From: Martinezella tropici
GTDB lineage: Bacteria; Pseudomonadota; Alphaproteobacteria; Rhizobiales; Rhizobiaceae
Length of the DNA: 64,000 nt
Reading direction: 5' to 3'
NCBI RefSeq assembly: GCF_008370325.1
Contig: NZ_VNIP01000001.1
Span: 248,001-312,000, forward strand
The notes under the pieces were generated by a model that worked only from the letters and a program-made list of their open reading frames with translations, had not been told where the DNA came from and ran no database searches. Positions 54,783-63,242 of this stretch are shown here, in pieces; within the stretch, counting starts at the first letter, position 1, and every line of letters starts with the position of its first letter. Made by a program: the position numbers and the translations under genes.

Positions 54783-55031
54783 GGAGTTTCCCTTCTTGTA
54801 GTGGTTATTGCGCGTATCAGTTTACGCCAAGCCTCAAGCTCATCCAAGCACTTCACGCAGTCAAAGGCAAATTGCGTATATCGACCGCCTTTGGGTGGTG
54901 GGGATAAGTTTCATGGTCGTGCTGTCCTGCAGCGATTGCGGCGGGCTTCTAGCTCTGCCGCATGCGAAAGTCAACTGCATCTTAACGGACTGTTAGGAGA
55001 TATGCATCTTGTGGTTGATGCCGAGTGGTCG

Positions 55032-56591
55032 TCAGAAACCGGAGACTTTGGCCAGCGCCCGCTTCTCCCGGCGCCGTTGAACGGAGGAGGGGATGTTCAT
55101 GGCTTCCCGGTACTTTGCAACCGTGCGGCGAGCAAGCTCTATCCCGCCCTTCTTCAGCGTATCGACGATATCGTCGTCGGACAGCACCGCATCCGGGCTC
55201 TCGTTGGTGATCAGCAGGCGGATCTTGTGGCGCACGGCCTCAGCGGAGTGGCTGTCGCCGCCCTCGACGGCGCTGATCGAAACCGTGAAGAAATATTTGA
55301 GCTCGAACAGCCCGCGCGGCGTCAGCATATATTTGTTCGAGGTCACGCGGCTGACCGTGGACTCGTGCATCTTGATGGCGTCCGCCACGGTTTTCAGATT
55401 GAGCGGCCGCAGATGATCGACGCCGTGGATGAGGAATGCATCCTGCTGCCGCACGATCTCGCTTGCCACCTTCATGATCGTCTTGGCGCGCTGGTCCAGG
55501 CTGCGGGTCAGCCAGTTGGCATTCTGCAGGCATTCCGACAGGAAGGCGTGGTCCTGCCCGGTCTTGGAAACGCAGGCGAAATAGGATTGGTTCACCAGCA
55601 CGCGCGGCAGCGCATCGGGGTTTAGCTCCACCAGCCAGCCGCCGTCGGCGGACGGGCGCACGACGATATCGGGCATGATCGCCTCGGATATGTCGGTCTC
55701 GAAGCCGCTGCCTGGCTTGGGGTTCAGCTGGCGGATTTCCGTCATCATGTCGAGCAGGTCTTCCTCGTCGACGCCGCAGAGCCGTTTCAGCGCCGCAAAG
55801 TCGCGCCGGGCGAGCAGTTCCAGGTTCTGGACGAGGCGTTCCATCGCCGGGTCGAAGCGATCCTTCTGCCGGAGCTGGATTGCCAGGCATTCGCTAAGGT
55901 TGCGGGCAAAGACGCCAGGCGGATCGAGCTGCTGCAGGGCATCCAGCACGCGCGTCATATCTTCCGGGGTGGCACCGAGGCGCCCGATCGTTTCATCAAG
56001 ATCGGCGCGCAGATAACCAGCATCGTCGAGCTGGTCGACGAGATGCTGGGCAATCAGCCGGTCGGCCATGGCGGGCAGCGAGAAGGGGATCTGTTCGTTG
56101 AGATGATCGCGCAACGACACCTGGCCGGCGACGAAGTCGTCGAGGTCGTAGCTTTCGCCGGCCTCGCCACCAGGCATGGATTTCCATTGGCTCAGCAATT
56201 CCGGCGCGTCGGCACGCGGCGGCGCGCCATCATCCGGAAAGACATCGTTGAAATTGGTATCGAGCTCGTCGCTCAGCCGCTTGGCATTGCCGGTATTGTC
56301 GTTTTCGTACCAGTCGCTCGCAAGCTCGCCGGCACCGCGTTCGAAGCCATCTTCCCCGTGTGGTTCTTCCTGGGCCTCGAAATGATCGTCCTTGGCTTCG
56401 CGTTCGCCGTTGCTGCCCAGATCTTCGTCATTTGACGCAAATTCCAGCAGCGGATTTTTCTCGACTTCCTGCGCGATGAACTGGCTCAGCTCGAAATGGG
56501 TCATCTGCAGCAACTGAATGGATTGCATCAGTTGCGGAGTCATTACCAGGCTCTGGCTTTGGCGCAGGAAAAGATTGGCCGATAATGCCAT
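55032..56591 (-). CDS. rpoN: RNA polymerase sigma-54 factor
   Basis: RpoN recognises -24/-12 promoters and needs an enhancer-binding ATPase; in rhizobia it controls nitrogen fixation and C4-dicarboxylate uptake. The 519-residue protein has the Gln-rich region I (LFLRQSQSLVMTPQLMQSIQ), an acidic region II (about 50-120), the core-binding domain, and the RpoN box ARRTVAKYREAMNIPSSVQR near the end. It lies between lptB and hpf. Confidence 0.97.
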   Translation of the reverse strand: MALSANLFLRQSQSLVMTPQLMQSIQLLQMTHFELSQFIAQEVEKNPLLEFASNDEDLGSNGEREAKDDHFEAQEEPHGEDGFERGAGELASDWYENDNTGNAKRLSDELDTNFNDVFPDDGAPPRADAPELLSQWKSMPGGEAGESYDLDDFVAGQVSLRDHLNEQIPFSLPAMADRLIAQHLVDQLDDAGYLRADLDETIGRLGATPEDMTRVLDALQQLDPPGVFARNLSECLAIQLRQKDRFDPAMERLVQNLELLARRDFAALKRLCGVDEEDLLDMMTEIRQLNPKPGSGFETDISEAIMPDIVVRPSADGGWLVELNPDALPRVLVNQSYFACVSKTGQDHAFLSECLQNANWLTRSLDQRAKTIMKVASEIVRQQDAFLIHGVDHLRPLNLKTVADAIKMHESTVSRVTSNKYMLTPRGLFELKYFFTVSISAVEGGDSHSAEAVRHKIRLLITNESPDAVLSDDDIVDTLKKGGIELARRTVAKYREAMNIPSSVQRRREKRALAKVSGF

Positions 56592-56786
56592 GGCGGACGC
56601 GGGACTCCCCTTGAACTCCTCGGGATTCCGCGTCTTCTATTAATAAAATCTTCGCGAAATTCCAACTGGCCCAAAAATTGCTTTTTTATGGGATTTGGTC
56701 AAGCGGAACTGTGAAGTGAAAGTAAATTTCCAGCGCGCGCCGGTGCCCGGTAATATTGCTGGATGAAAGGATCGAATTTCAGCCTA

Positions 56787-57599
56787 TCAGAGGCTGAAAT
56801 TATCACCGAGATAGAGCTTGCGTACTTCGGGATTGCTGACGATATCGTTCGCCCTGCCATGGGTCAGCACCTCACCCGCATGGATGATATAGGCGCGGTC
56901 TATCAGGCCGAGCGTCTCGCGAACATTGTGGTCAGTGATCAACACGCCGATGCCGCGTGCCGTCAGGTGATGCACGAGGTTTTGAATGTCGGCGACCGAG
57001 ATCGGGTCGACGCCCGCGAAAGGTTCGTCGAGCAGCATGAAGGTCGGGTCGGTCGCCAGCGCGCGGGCGATTTCAAGGCGCCGCCGCTCACCGCCCGAAA
57101 GCGCGATGGCCGGCACGGTGCGCAGATTGCGAATGTGGAATTCCTCCAGCAATTCGTCGATCTTGCGCTCCCGCTTCGTCTTGTCCTTTTCGTGGACTTC
57201 GAGCACGGCGCGGATGTTTTCTTCCACCGTCAGGCCACGGAAGATCGATGCTTCCTGCGGCAGGTAGCCGACGCCGAGCCGCGCGCGGCGGTACATCGGC
57301 ATCGAGGTAACATTGTTGCCGTCGATCTCGATCGTGCCCTCATCGACCGGCACCAGACCGGTGATCATGTAGAAACACGTCGTCTTGCCGGCGCCGTTCG
57401 GCCCGAGCAGGCCGACGGCTTCGCCGCGCCGTACCACCAGCGAAACGCCGTTGACGACGCGCCGCCTGCCGTAGGTTTTGGTGAGGCCGCGCGCTATCAG
57501 GGTGCCCTTATAGCGTGCCTTGTCCGCGGCCGGTGCGCCCGATGCCGCGGAAGATGGCCCGGGCACGCCGGGCAAAGTGGAAGTGGTCGATGTGGTCAC
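56787..57599 (-). CDS. lptB: LPS export ABC transporter ATP-binding protein
   Basis: LptB powers LPS extraction by LptFG and movement along LptC-LptA. The 270-residue ATPase has Walker A LGPNGAGKTTCFYMITGLVP, the Q-loop GYLPQEASIFRGLTVEENIR, signature ALSGGERRRLEIARALATDP and Walker B FMLLDEPFAGVDPISVADIQ. The extra N-terminus (about 25 residues, Ser/Pro-rich) is typical for rhizobia. It is 13 bases after lptA and probably leads into rpoN. Confidence 0.95.
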   Translation of the reverse strand: MTTSTTSTLPGVPGPSSAASGAPAADKARYKGTLIARGLTKTYGRRRVVNGVSLVVRRGEAVGLLGPNGAGKTTCFYMITGLVPVDEGTIEIDGNNVTSMPMYRRARLGVGYLPQEASIFRGLTVEENIRAVLEVHEKDKTKRERKIDELLEEFHIRNLRTVPAIALSGGERRRLEIARALATDPTFMLLDEPFAGVDPISVADIQNLVHHLTARGIGVLITDHNVRETLGLIDRAYIIHAGEVLTHGRANDIVSNPEVRKLYLGDNFSL

Positions 57600-57612
57600 G
57601 GGAAGGCCGGTA

Positions 57613-58266
57613 TCAATTTTTCTTTTGTTGCTGCTGCTGCACTTGCTGCGACTTCGGATCGAGCTGGATCTGAACGCGGCCTCCGCAGGAATCCAGCTGC
57701 GCTTCGCCCGTCGCCATGTGCACGGTGAGCTGGCAGCCGGTGAAAACGTTCGGCCCGTCGGTCAGAACCACTTTCTTGCCCTTGAGGATTGCAAGCTGGT
57801 TGGCCATGTCGAAGGAGCCATCTTCCGCCGTCGCCGTCTGCGTGCCGGAAACGAGGTAAACCTTGTCGGTGACCAGAATATGGTCGATGTTGGCATCGCC
57901 TGATACCAGCGACTGGTTCTGCTCCTTGGCGGCCTTGGCGACAGGATTGTCGGCCTGCTTGGCATCCGTCGGCTGCTTCTTCTTGTAGAAGACCGTCATC
58001 TTGCCCGCCTGCATCGTCGTGGTGCCCTGAACGACCTTGACGTTGCCGGTGAACACGGCCTGGCTTTCCTGATCGTGGATTTCCAGCTTGTCGCTCTCGA
58101 TTTGGATCGGCTGATCGCTGGAGAGGGCAAGGCCCGGCATGGAGCTGGTCGTCGACTGCGCGCCTGCCTCTGCGGCTGCGAAGAAGGCGAGCGCGCTGAA
58201 GGCGCCAAGAAGACCCGCCTTGCGCAGGCCGGAGTTGAAAATTGAATTTGGCCAATACTTTATCAT
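57613..58266 (-). CDS. lptA: LPS transport periplasmic protein LptA (OstA domain)
   Basis: LptA forms the periplasmic bridge that carries LPS to the outer membrane. The 217-residue protein has a signal peptide (about 1-35, ending AEAGAQS) and an OstA/LptA jelly-roll: LSSDQPIQIESDKLEIHDQE, AVFTGNVKVVQGTTTMQAGK, DGSFDMANQLAILKGKKVVL. The C-terminus is a glutamine-rich tail (VQQQQQKKN). Its ATG overlaps the lptC stop (ATGA). Confidence 0.94.
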   Translation of the reverse strand: MIKYWPNSIFNSGLRKAGLLGAFSALAFFAAAEAGAQSTTSSMPGLALSSDQPIQIESDKLEIHDQESQAVFTGNVKVVQGTTTMQAGKMTVFYKKKQPTDAKQADNPVAKAAKEQNQSLVSGDANIDHILVTDKVYLVSGTQTATAEDGSFDMANQLAILKGKKVVLTDGPNVFTGCQLTVHMATGEAQLDSCGGRVQIQLDPKSQQVQQQQQKKN

Positions 58267-58949
58267 GAACCGCCCGGCTTCTGTTCGCTAGCTGAATTGT
58301 GGAGAGCGGACGGTTCGATATGCATCCGAACCTGCCCGTCGAATTCGATTACGCTCCCCTTATCCGTCATCTTGAGCGAACGCGCAACAACCGACATGCC
58401 GCCTCGGTTGATTGCAACCTCATCCTGGCTGGACAGGTCGCCTTTCTTGACATCGAGGAACGCGGTCTTGAACTCCGCGCGCAGACCATTGTCCATCTGG
58501 ACGACGAAGGGCTCGGTCAGCTTCAGCGTGTCGGCCTGGCGATCGAAATCCGCGCTCTGGGCCGTCACATGGGCGATCACGTCGGTATTGACGGGCATGG
58601 ATGCCTTGATGGCCTTGAGCGTGATCATGTTCGGGTTCTTGATATCCTGCAGCGCTTTCTCCGCCAGCAGGGAATAATTGATGCCGTCCTTGTTGCGGCC
58701 GGCGATGGCGGGACGCTCCATGACCACCTTGCCGTCCTCGATCTTGGCGCCCTCGATCTGTATGTCCGCCGGCAAATAGGCGCGGATCAACGAGACGGTG
58801 ATGAAGATGAGCGAGACGATAAGGGCGGCGACCGGCAACAATACCCTCAGCCGCTTCACGCGCGCAGAGTGGAAGATTGCGTCCTTATACACATTCCGTT
58901 CCGGCACCGGGCGGATTGCCTCGCCGGAGGTCTCGATCGTATTGAGCAT
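58263..58949 (-). CDS. lptC: LPS export system protein LptC
   Basis: LptC is a bitopic inner-membrane protein that receives LPS from LptBFG and passes it to LptA. The 228-residue protein has a membrane segment (LLPVAALIVSLIFITVSLI, about 40-60) and the OstA-like domain (VTAQSADFDRQADTLKLTEP, VAINRGGMSVVARSLKMTDK). The start at 58949 is conserved; the upstream in-frame sequence has no family homology and the ribosome site is weak. It is the first of lptC-lptA-lptB. Confidence 0.92.
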   Translation of the reverse strand: MLNTIETSGEAIRPVPERNVYKDAIFHSARVKRLRVLLPVAALIVSLIFITVSLIRAYLPADIQIEGAKIEDGKVVMERPAIAGRNKDGINYSLLAEKALQDIKNPNMITLKAIKASMPVNTDVIAHVTAQSADFDRQADTLKLTEPFVVQMDNGLRAEFKTAFLDVKKGDLSSQDEVAINRGGMSVVARSLKMTDKGSVIEFDGQVRMHIEPSALHNSASEQKPGGS

Positions 58950-59270
58950 GCAACAGGTCCGTCTTTTTGATCCGGGAACCGCATTCACGCTAATGCGAGG
59001 CTGCGCCAAAAGCCCATCGGATCGTTTCGCATTATTGCACTGGCTTGCCAATATGGATTTTTTCCCGCAGCCGATGAATTTCGGCAGAAAAATATCCGAT
59101 TGGCCCGTTTCATCAGGTCGGGCAATGTCCTATCTGATGAACAGCACTGCGGCCTCCCGCCGACGACATCGAGAACGGGAGACGCTTTTCTCTGAGGATT
59201 GTGCCCGTTTCAAGGTGTCATTGTCCGGTTCGTAGCGCATTCGATTTATTGCAGGGAGAAATAAGGCGTG
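58950..59270. other. Divergent intergenic region lptC/sppA
   Basis: 321 bases with no supported gene. It should hold both promoters. Frames that read through it have no conserved sequence. No operator, RNA or repeat was recognised. Confidence 0.5.
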
Positions 59271-60227
59271 ATGGACAGTTCTGCAATCGCGGATCGGCGA
59301 CAATTGCGCCGCAAGCTTGGTTTTTGGCGCATTGTTGCCGTTTTGCTCCTTGTGGGGCTCGGCTTCGCGCTCTATCGCTTCGTCGCCGGGGACCTCCCCG
59401 ACACCCGCGGCCCGCAAATTGCCCGTGTCAAGATTTCCGGGCTTATCCAGGACGATCCGGAGCTCCTCGAACGGCTGAAGAAGATCCGCGACAATGACCA
59501 GGTCAAGGCGCTGATCGTCTCGATCTCGTCGACCGGCGGGACCACCTATGGCGGCGAGCGCATCTTCAAGGCGATCCGCGCTGTCGCCGCCAAGAAGCCC
59601 GTCGTATCGGACATTCGCACGGTCGCCGCCTCGGCCGGCTATATGATAGCGACCGCCGGCGACACTATCATTGCCGGCGATACCTCCATCACCGGGTCGA
59701 TCGGCGTCATCTTCCAGTATCCGCAGCTCAAGGATCTGCTCGACAAGCTCGGCGTTTCCCTCGACGAGATCAAGTCGGCGCCGCTGAAGGCCGAGCCTTC
59801 GCCCTTCCATCCGGCAAGCGAAGAAGCCAGGAACATGATCCGCAACATGGTCATGGACAGCTATGGCTGGTTCGTGGATCTGGTAGCGGATCGCCGCAAG
59901 CTGCCGCGCGAAGACGTATTGAAGCTCGCCGACGGCAGCATCTTCACCGGCCGACAGGCGCTGCAGAACAAGCTGATCGATACGCTCGGCGGCGAAGACG
60001 AAATTCTCGCCTATCTCGAAACACGCAAGGTCAAGAAAGATCTGCCGATCATCGATTGGAAGCCGGAAGACAAAACTTCGTCCTTCTTTTGGCCGGGCGC
60101 CGCTTCCTGGTTGCTAAATCGTCTTGGTTATGATGATTTCATTAAAGGAGAGAGTCTCCAGAAAATCATGACCGATAAGTTGTTTCTTGACGGCCTGCTT
60201 TCTGTTTGGCAGGGTGCAGCCAATTGA
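59271..60227 (+). CDS. sppA: Signal peptide peptidase SppA, 36-kDa type
   Basis: SppA cleaves remnant signal peptides in the inner membrane. The 318-residue short-form serine protease has an N-terminal anchor (FWRIVAVLLLVGLGFALYRF), the Ser nucleophile in TVAASAGYMIATAGDTIIAG and the Lys general base in IKSAPLKAEPSPFHPASEE. The start could be the GTG at 59268; the ATG at 59271 has AAGG four bases and GGGAG twelve bases upstream. It is followed by ihfB. Confidence 0.92.
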   Translation: MDSSAIADRRQLRRKLGFWRIVAVLLLVGLGFALYRFVAGDLPDTRGPQIARVKISGLIQDDPELLERLKKIRDNDQVKALIVSISSTGGTTYGGERIFKAIRAVAAKKPVVSDIRTVAASAGYMIATAGDTIIAGDTSITGSIGVIFQYPQLKDLLDKLGVSLDEIKSAPLKAEPSPFHPASEEARNMIRNMVMDSYGWFVDLVADRRKLPREDVLKLADGSIFTGRQALQNKLIDTLGGEDEILAYLETRKVKKDLPIIDWKPEDKTSSFFWPGAASWLLNRLGYDDFIKGESLQKIMTDKLFLDGLLSVWQGAAN

Positions 60228-60253
60228 TAAATCAATGATTTAAGGGGATAGCC

Positions 60254-60559
60254 GTGATCAAGTCGGAACTGGTGCAGATTGTTGCCGCCCGTAACCCGCA
60301 TCTCTATCACCGTGACGTCGAAAATATCGTCAATGCCGTCTTGGATGAGATCACCGATGCACTCGCCGCGGGAAACCGGGTTGAGCTTCGCGGCTTCGGC
60401 GCTTTTTCCGTCAAGAACCGGCCTTCGCGCTCCGGCCGCAACCCGCGCACCGGCGATACGGTCTTCGTCGAGGAAAAATGGGTTCCCTTCTTCAAGACGG
60501 GCAAGGAGCTGCGCGAGCGCCTGAATCCGGGTGCAGGCGACGAGGAAGACGACAACTGA
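60254..60559 (+). CDS. ihfB: Integration host factor subunit beta
   Basis: IHF-beta pairs with IHF-alpha to bend DNA at specific sites, notably for sigma-54 promoters such as nif and dct. The 101-residue protein has [40 protein letters not shown] (the DNA-binding arm, with [20 protein letters not shown] after it). The start is GTG with AAGGGGATAG upstream. It follows sppA by 26 bases. Confidence 0.96.
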   Translation: MIKSELVQIVAARNPHLYHRDVENIVNAVLDEITDALAAGNRVELRGFGAFSVKNRPSRSGRNPRTGDTVFVEEKWVPFFKTGKELRERLNPGAGDEEDDN

Positions 60560-60727
60560 TCGGCCCGATCGCGCCGAGTTTTCCCGAAAATGCTCCGGCG
60601 CAATAGCGTCGGACATGATTGTGCCGCGACGCGGTGGCACTTGAATTCAGCCGCCTCTAATTTCTATTCTGCGGCTGAAGGCGGCTTGGATGCGGGCATC
60701 CATGGCTGCGGATAAAGGAGCTGCGCA

Positions 60728-61060
60728 ATGGCCAAGAAGATCGTCAATCTGCTGATATTGCTGCCGCTCGGCATCATCCTCATCATATTCTGCGTTGCCA
60801 ACAGGCAATCCGTGACGTTGGCTCTCAACCCGTTCCGGCCGGACGATCAGGTTCTGTCGCTGAATGCGCCTCTATTCGCCCTGCTGTTTGTCGCTCTGAT
60901 CCTCGGCATGGTCGTCGGCGCCGCGGTGACCTGGTTCAATCAGGGAAAACACCGCAAGCGCGCCCGCAACCAGTCTCGGGAGGCAGTACGCTGGCAGGCA
61001 GAGGCCGACAAGCACCGCACCCGTGCCGAAGAGATTGCCGGCCAGCTTCCATCAAAATGA
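60728..61060 (+). CDS. lapA: LapA (DUF1049) family membrane protein
   Basis: A 110-residue inner-membrane protein with two hydrophobic segments (LLILLPLGIILIIFCVANR and APLFALLFVALILGMVVGAA) and a charged C-terminal helix. It belongs to the LapA domain family; in E. coli LapA acts with LapB on LPS synthesis. GGAG precedes the ATG. It overlaps the convergent GNAT gene by nine bases. Confidence 0.9.
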   Translation: MAKKIVNLLILLPLGIILIIFCVANRQSVTLALNPFRPDDQVLSLNAPLFALLFVALILGMVVGAAVTWFNQGKHRKRARNQSREAVRWQAEADKHRTRAEEIAGQLPSK

Positions 61061-61510
61061 CGGATTGCCGTTAAGCCGCATCTCCTTGTAGTCGCCCTCT
61101 GGCGAGGCGCCGTCGCTGATGATCTCGAAGCCGAGTTTTCGATAGAAGGTCATGGCGTGCGTATTCTTGACCAGGCACTTCAACCTATAGCGGCGCGTCG
61201 GCCAGTCCGGCAGGGCGGCGAGCAGGGCCTTGCCGGCGCCGCGCCCCTGGAAGACCGGCGATATATAGAGCATATGGATGAAGTCGTCCGGCTCCCACAC
61301 CGCGGCAAAGCCGACAACCAAACCATTCTCGTTTTCGCAGACGAACAGGCGCTCGCCATTCGTATGAATGGCGAAGTCCTCAAGGCTGAAGCGGTCGGGA
61401 TCGACCCATCGGAATGTCTCGCGGCGGACGCGGAGATAGATCTCCGCGAGGTCCCTCATGTCTTGTTCGCGTGCCGGCCGGACAGCCCAGCTCTCGGATT
61501 TCGATATCAT
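61052..61510 (-). CDS. GNAT-family N-acetyltransferase
   Basis: A 152-residue acetyltransferase with the GNAT core: VRPAREQDMRDLAEIYLRVR, ENGLVVGFAAVWEPDDFIHM, acetyl-CoA loop ISPVFQGRGAGKALLAALPD and LKCLVKNTHAMTFYRKLGFE. The substrate is unknown. It is convergent with lapA, overlapping by nine bases. Confidence 0.88.
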   Translation of the reverse strand: MISKSESWAVRPAREQDMRDLAEIYLRVRRETFRWVDPDRFSLEDFAIHTNGERLFVCENENGLVVGFAAVWEPDDFIHMLYISPVFQGRGAGKALLAALPDWPTRRYRLKCLVKNTHAMTFYRKLGFEIISDGASPEGDYKEMRLNGNPSF

Positions 61511-61546
61511 GATCGACTATATGGGTGCCAGATGTTCTTGCGGCAA

Positions 61547-61999
61547 TCAGGCGTTGGCCTGACCGTTGATAGCGGCGGTGAAATCGGCAAAAAATTGCTG
61601 CGCCAGCTTCTTGGCGCTGGAATCCACCAGCCGCGAGCCGAGCTGGGCAATCTTGCCGCCGACCTGTGCCTTGGCCTCGTATTGCAGGATCGTCTCGTCG
61701 CCATCTTGCTTGAGGACGACGTCGGCCCCGCCCTTGGCGAAGCCGGCAATGCCGCCCTTTCCCTCGCCTGATATTGTGTAGCTCTCCGGCTCATTGATAT
61801 TGGAAAGCGTGACCTCGCCGTTGAAGGAGGCGGAAACCGGACCGATCTTCAGCTTCACGGTCGCGGTGAGTTCCGTCGGCGAAATCCTCTCCAGGCTTTG
61901 ACAGCCGGGAATGCATTGCTTGAGGATTTCGGGATCGTTCAGTGCCGCCCACACCACGTCCCTGGGTGCCGCGATCCGCTCCTCGCCGGTCATGTCCAT
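61547..61999 (-). CDS. CoxG-like SRPBCC family protein
   Basis: A 150-residue polyketide-cyclase/CoxG-like lipid-binding protein: MTGEERIAAPRDVVWAALND, PEILKQCIPGCQSLERISPT and GGIAGFAKGGADVVLKQDGD, then VGGKIAQLGSRLVDSSAKKL. Related CoxG proteins work with aerobic CO dehydrogenases, but none is adjacent. GGAGG seven bases upstream sets the start. Confidence 0.88.
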   Translation of the reverse strand: MDMTGEERIAAPRDVVWAALNDPEILKQCIPGCQSLERISPTELTATVKLKIGPVSASFNGEVTLSNINEPESYTISGEGKGGIAGFAKGGADVVLKQDGDETILQYEAKAQVGGKIAQLGSRLVDSSAKKLAQQFFADFTAAINGQANA

Positions 62000-62111
62000 G
62001 CGCAATCCTCCCAATGTGACATTTTGTGCATGGATCATCGCAGATCGGAAAGCGCTTTGCCAAGTGGCGGCCAGATGCTATTTGCACGCACATATCAATT
62101 TTGAGACAAGC

Positions 62112-63242
62112 ATGGTGAAACACAGGGAAAACCGCCACGGCCAAAAGGCCGCCGGCGGTCTTGGGGCAAAACCCCGGCGCGACATATCAGGCAAGCCGCC
62201 GGTAAAGGCCGCGCATGCTTCAAGGCCAGCCAAGCCTTCGCGCGATCATGGCGAGCGTGCGGCCGAGCCGCGTGATGCGGCGACCGCTCCTGCGGCGCCT
62301 GAACGCCCGCTGATGACGCGAAGCGGCGAGCGGCCGGCCGAACGTGTGCCCGTTATCCTGGAATCGCTGGGTGCCGGGGATTTTCACCTCATCGACAGCG
62401 GCAACGGCCTGAAGCTCGAGCAATACGGTCCCTATCGCATCGTCCGGCCGGAAGCGCAGGCACTGTGGCCGCCGTCGCTTGCCTCCCATGTTTGGGACAA
62501 TGCCGATGCTATCTTCACCGGCGATACGGATGAGGACGGTATGGGCCGCTGGCGTTTCCCGCGCGAGGCGCTCGGCGAAACTTGGCCGCTGCAATTGCTC
62601 GGCGTCGATTTTCTCGGCCGTTTCACCGCCTTTCGCCATGTCGGCGTCTTCCCGGAGCAGATCGTGCACTGGGCCTGGATGAAAGAGCAGGTCGAGGCGG
62701 CGAAAAGGCCGCTGAAGGTCCTGAACCTCTTCGGTTATACCGGCGTCGCGTCGCTGGTGGCGGCCGCTGCGGGCGCGGAAGTGACCCATGTCGACGCCTC
62801 CAAGAAGGCGATCGGGTGGGCGCGCGAAAACCAGGCCTTGGGCCGCATGGAAAAGCTGCCGATCCGCTGGATCTGCGAGGATGCGATGAAGTTCATCCTG
62901 CGTGAAGAGCGGCGCGGCAACAAATACGACATCATCTTGACCGACCCGCCGAAGTTCGGCCGCGGCCCGAATGGCGAGGTCTGGCATCTGTTCGAGCACC
63001 TGCCGTTGATGCTCGATATCTGCCGCGAGATCCTGTCGCCGAAGGCGCTCGGCCTCGTGCTGACGGCCTATTCCATCCGTGCCAGCTTCTATTCGATCCA
63101 TGAGCTGATGCGCGAGACGATGCGCGGCGCCGGCGGCGCCGTCGAATCCGGCGAGCTGGTCATCCGCGAGGCAGGTCTCGACGGCCGCACGCCGGGCAGG
63201 GCGCTTTCCACCTCTCTCTTCAGCCGCTGGGTGCCGAAATGA
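62112..63242 (+). CDS. Class I SAM-dependent methyltransferase (RlmI/K-like RNA methylase)
   Basis: A 376-residue enzyme with a basic Ala-rich N-terminal tail (about 1-75) and a methyltransferase domain: LKVLNLFGYTGVASLVAAAA, VTHVDASKKAIGWARENQAL, YDIILTDPPKFGRGPNGEVW. The DPPKFG motif and position suggest rRNA base methylation (RlmI/RlmL-like); specificity is not clear. Its stop overlaps the next gene's ATG (ATGA). Confidence 0.88.
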   Translation: MVKHRENRHGQKAAGGLGAKPRRDISGKPPVKAAHASRPAKPSRDHGERAAEPRDAATAPAAPERPLMTRSGERPAERVPVILESLGAGDFHLIDSGNGLKLEQYGPYRIVRPEAQALWPPSLASHVWDNADAIFTGDTDEDGMGRWRFPREALGETWPLQLLGVDFLGRFTAFRHVGVFPEQIVHWAWMKEQVEAAKRPLKVLNLFGYTGVASLVAAAAGAEVTHVDASKKAIGWARENQALGRMEKLPIRWICEDAMKFILREERRGNKYDIILTDPPKFGRGPNGEVWHLFEHLPLMLDICREILSPKALGLVLTAYSIRASFYSIHELMRETMRGAGGAVESGELVIREAGLDGRTPGRALSTSLFSRWVPK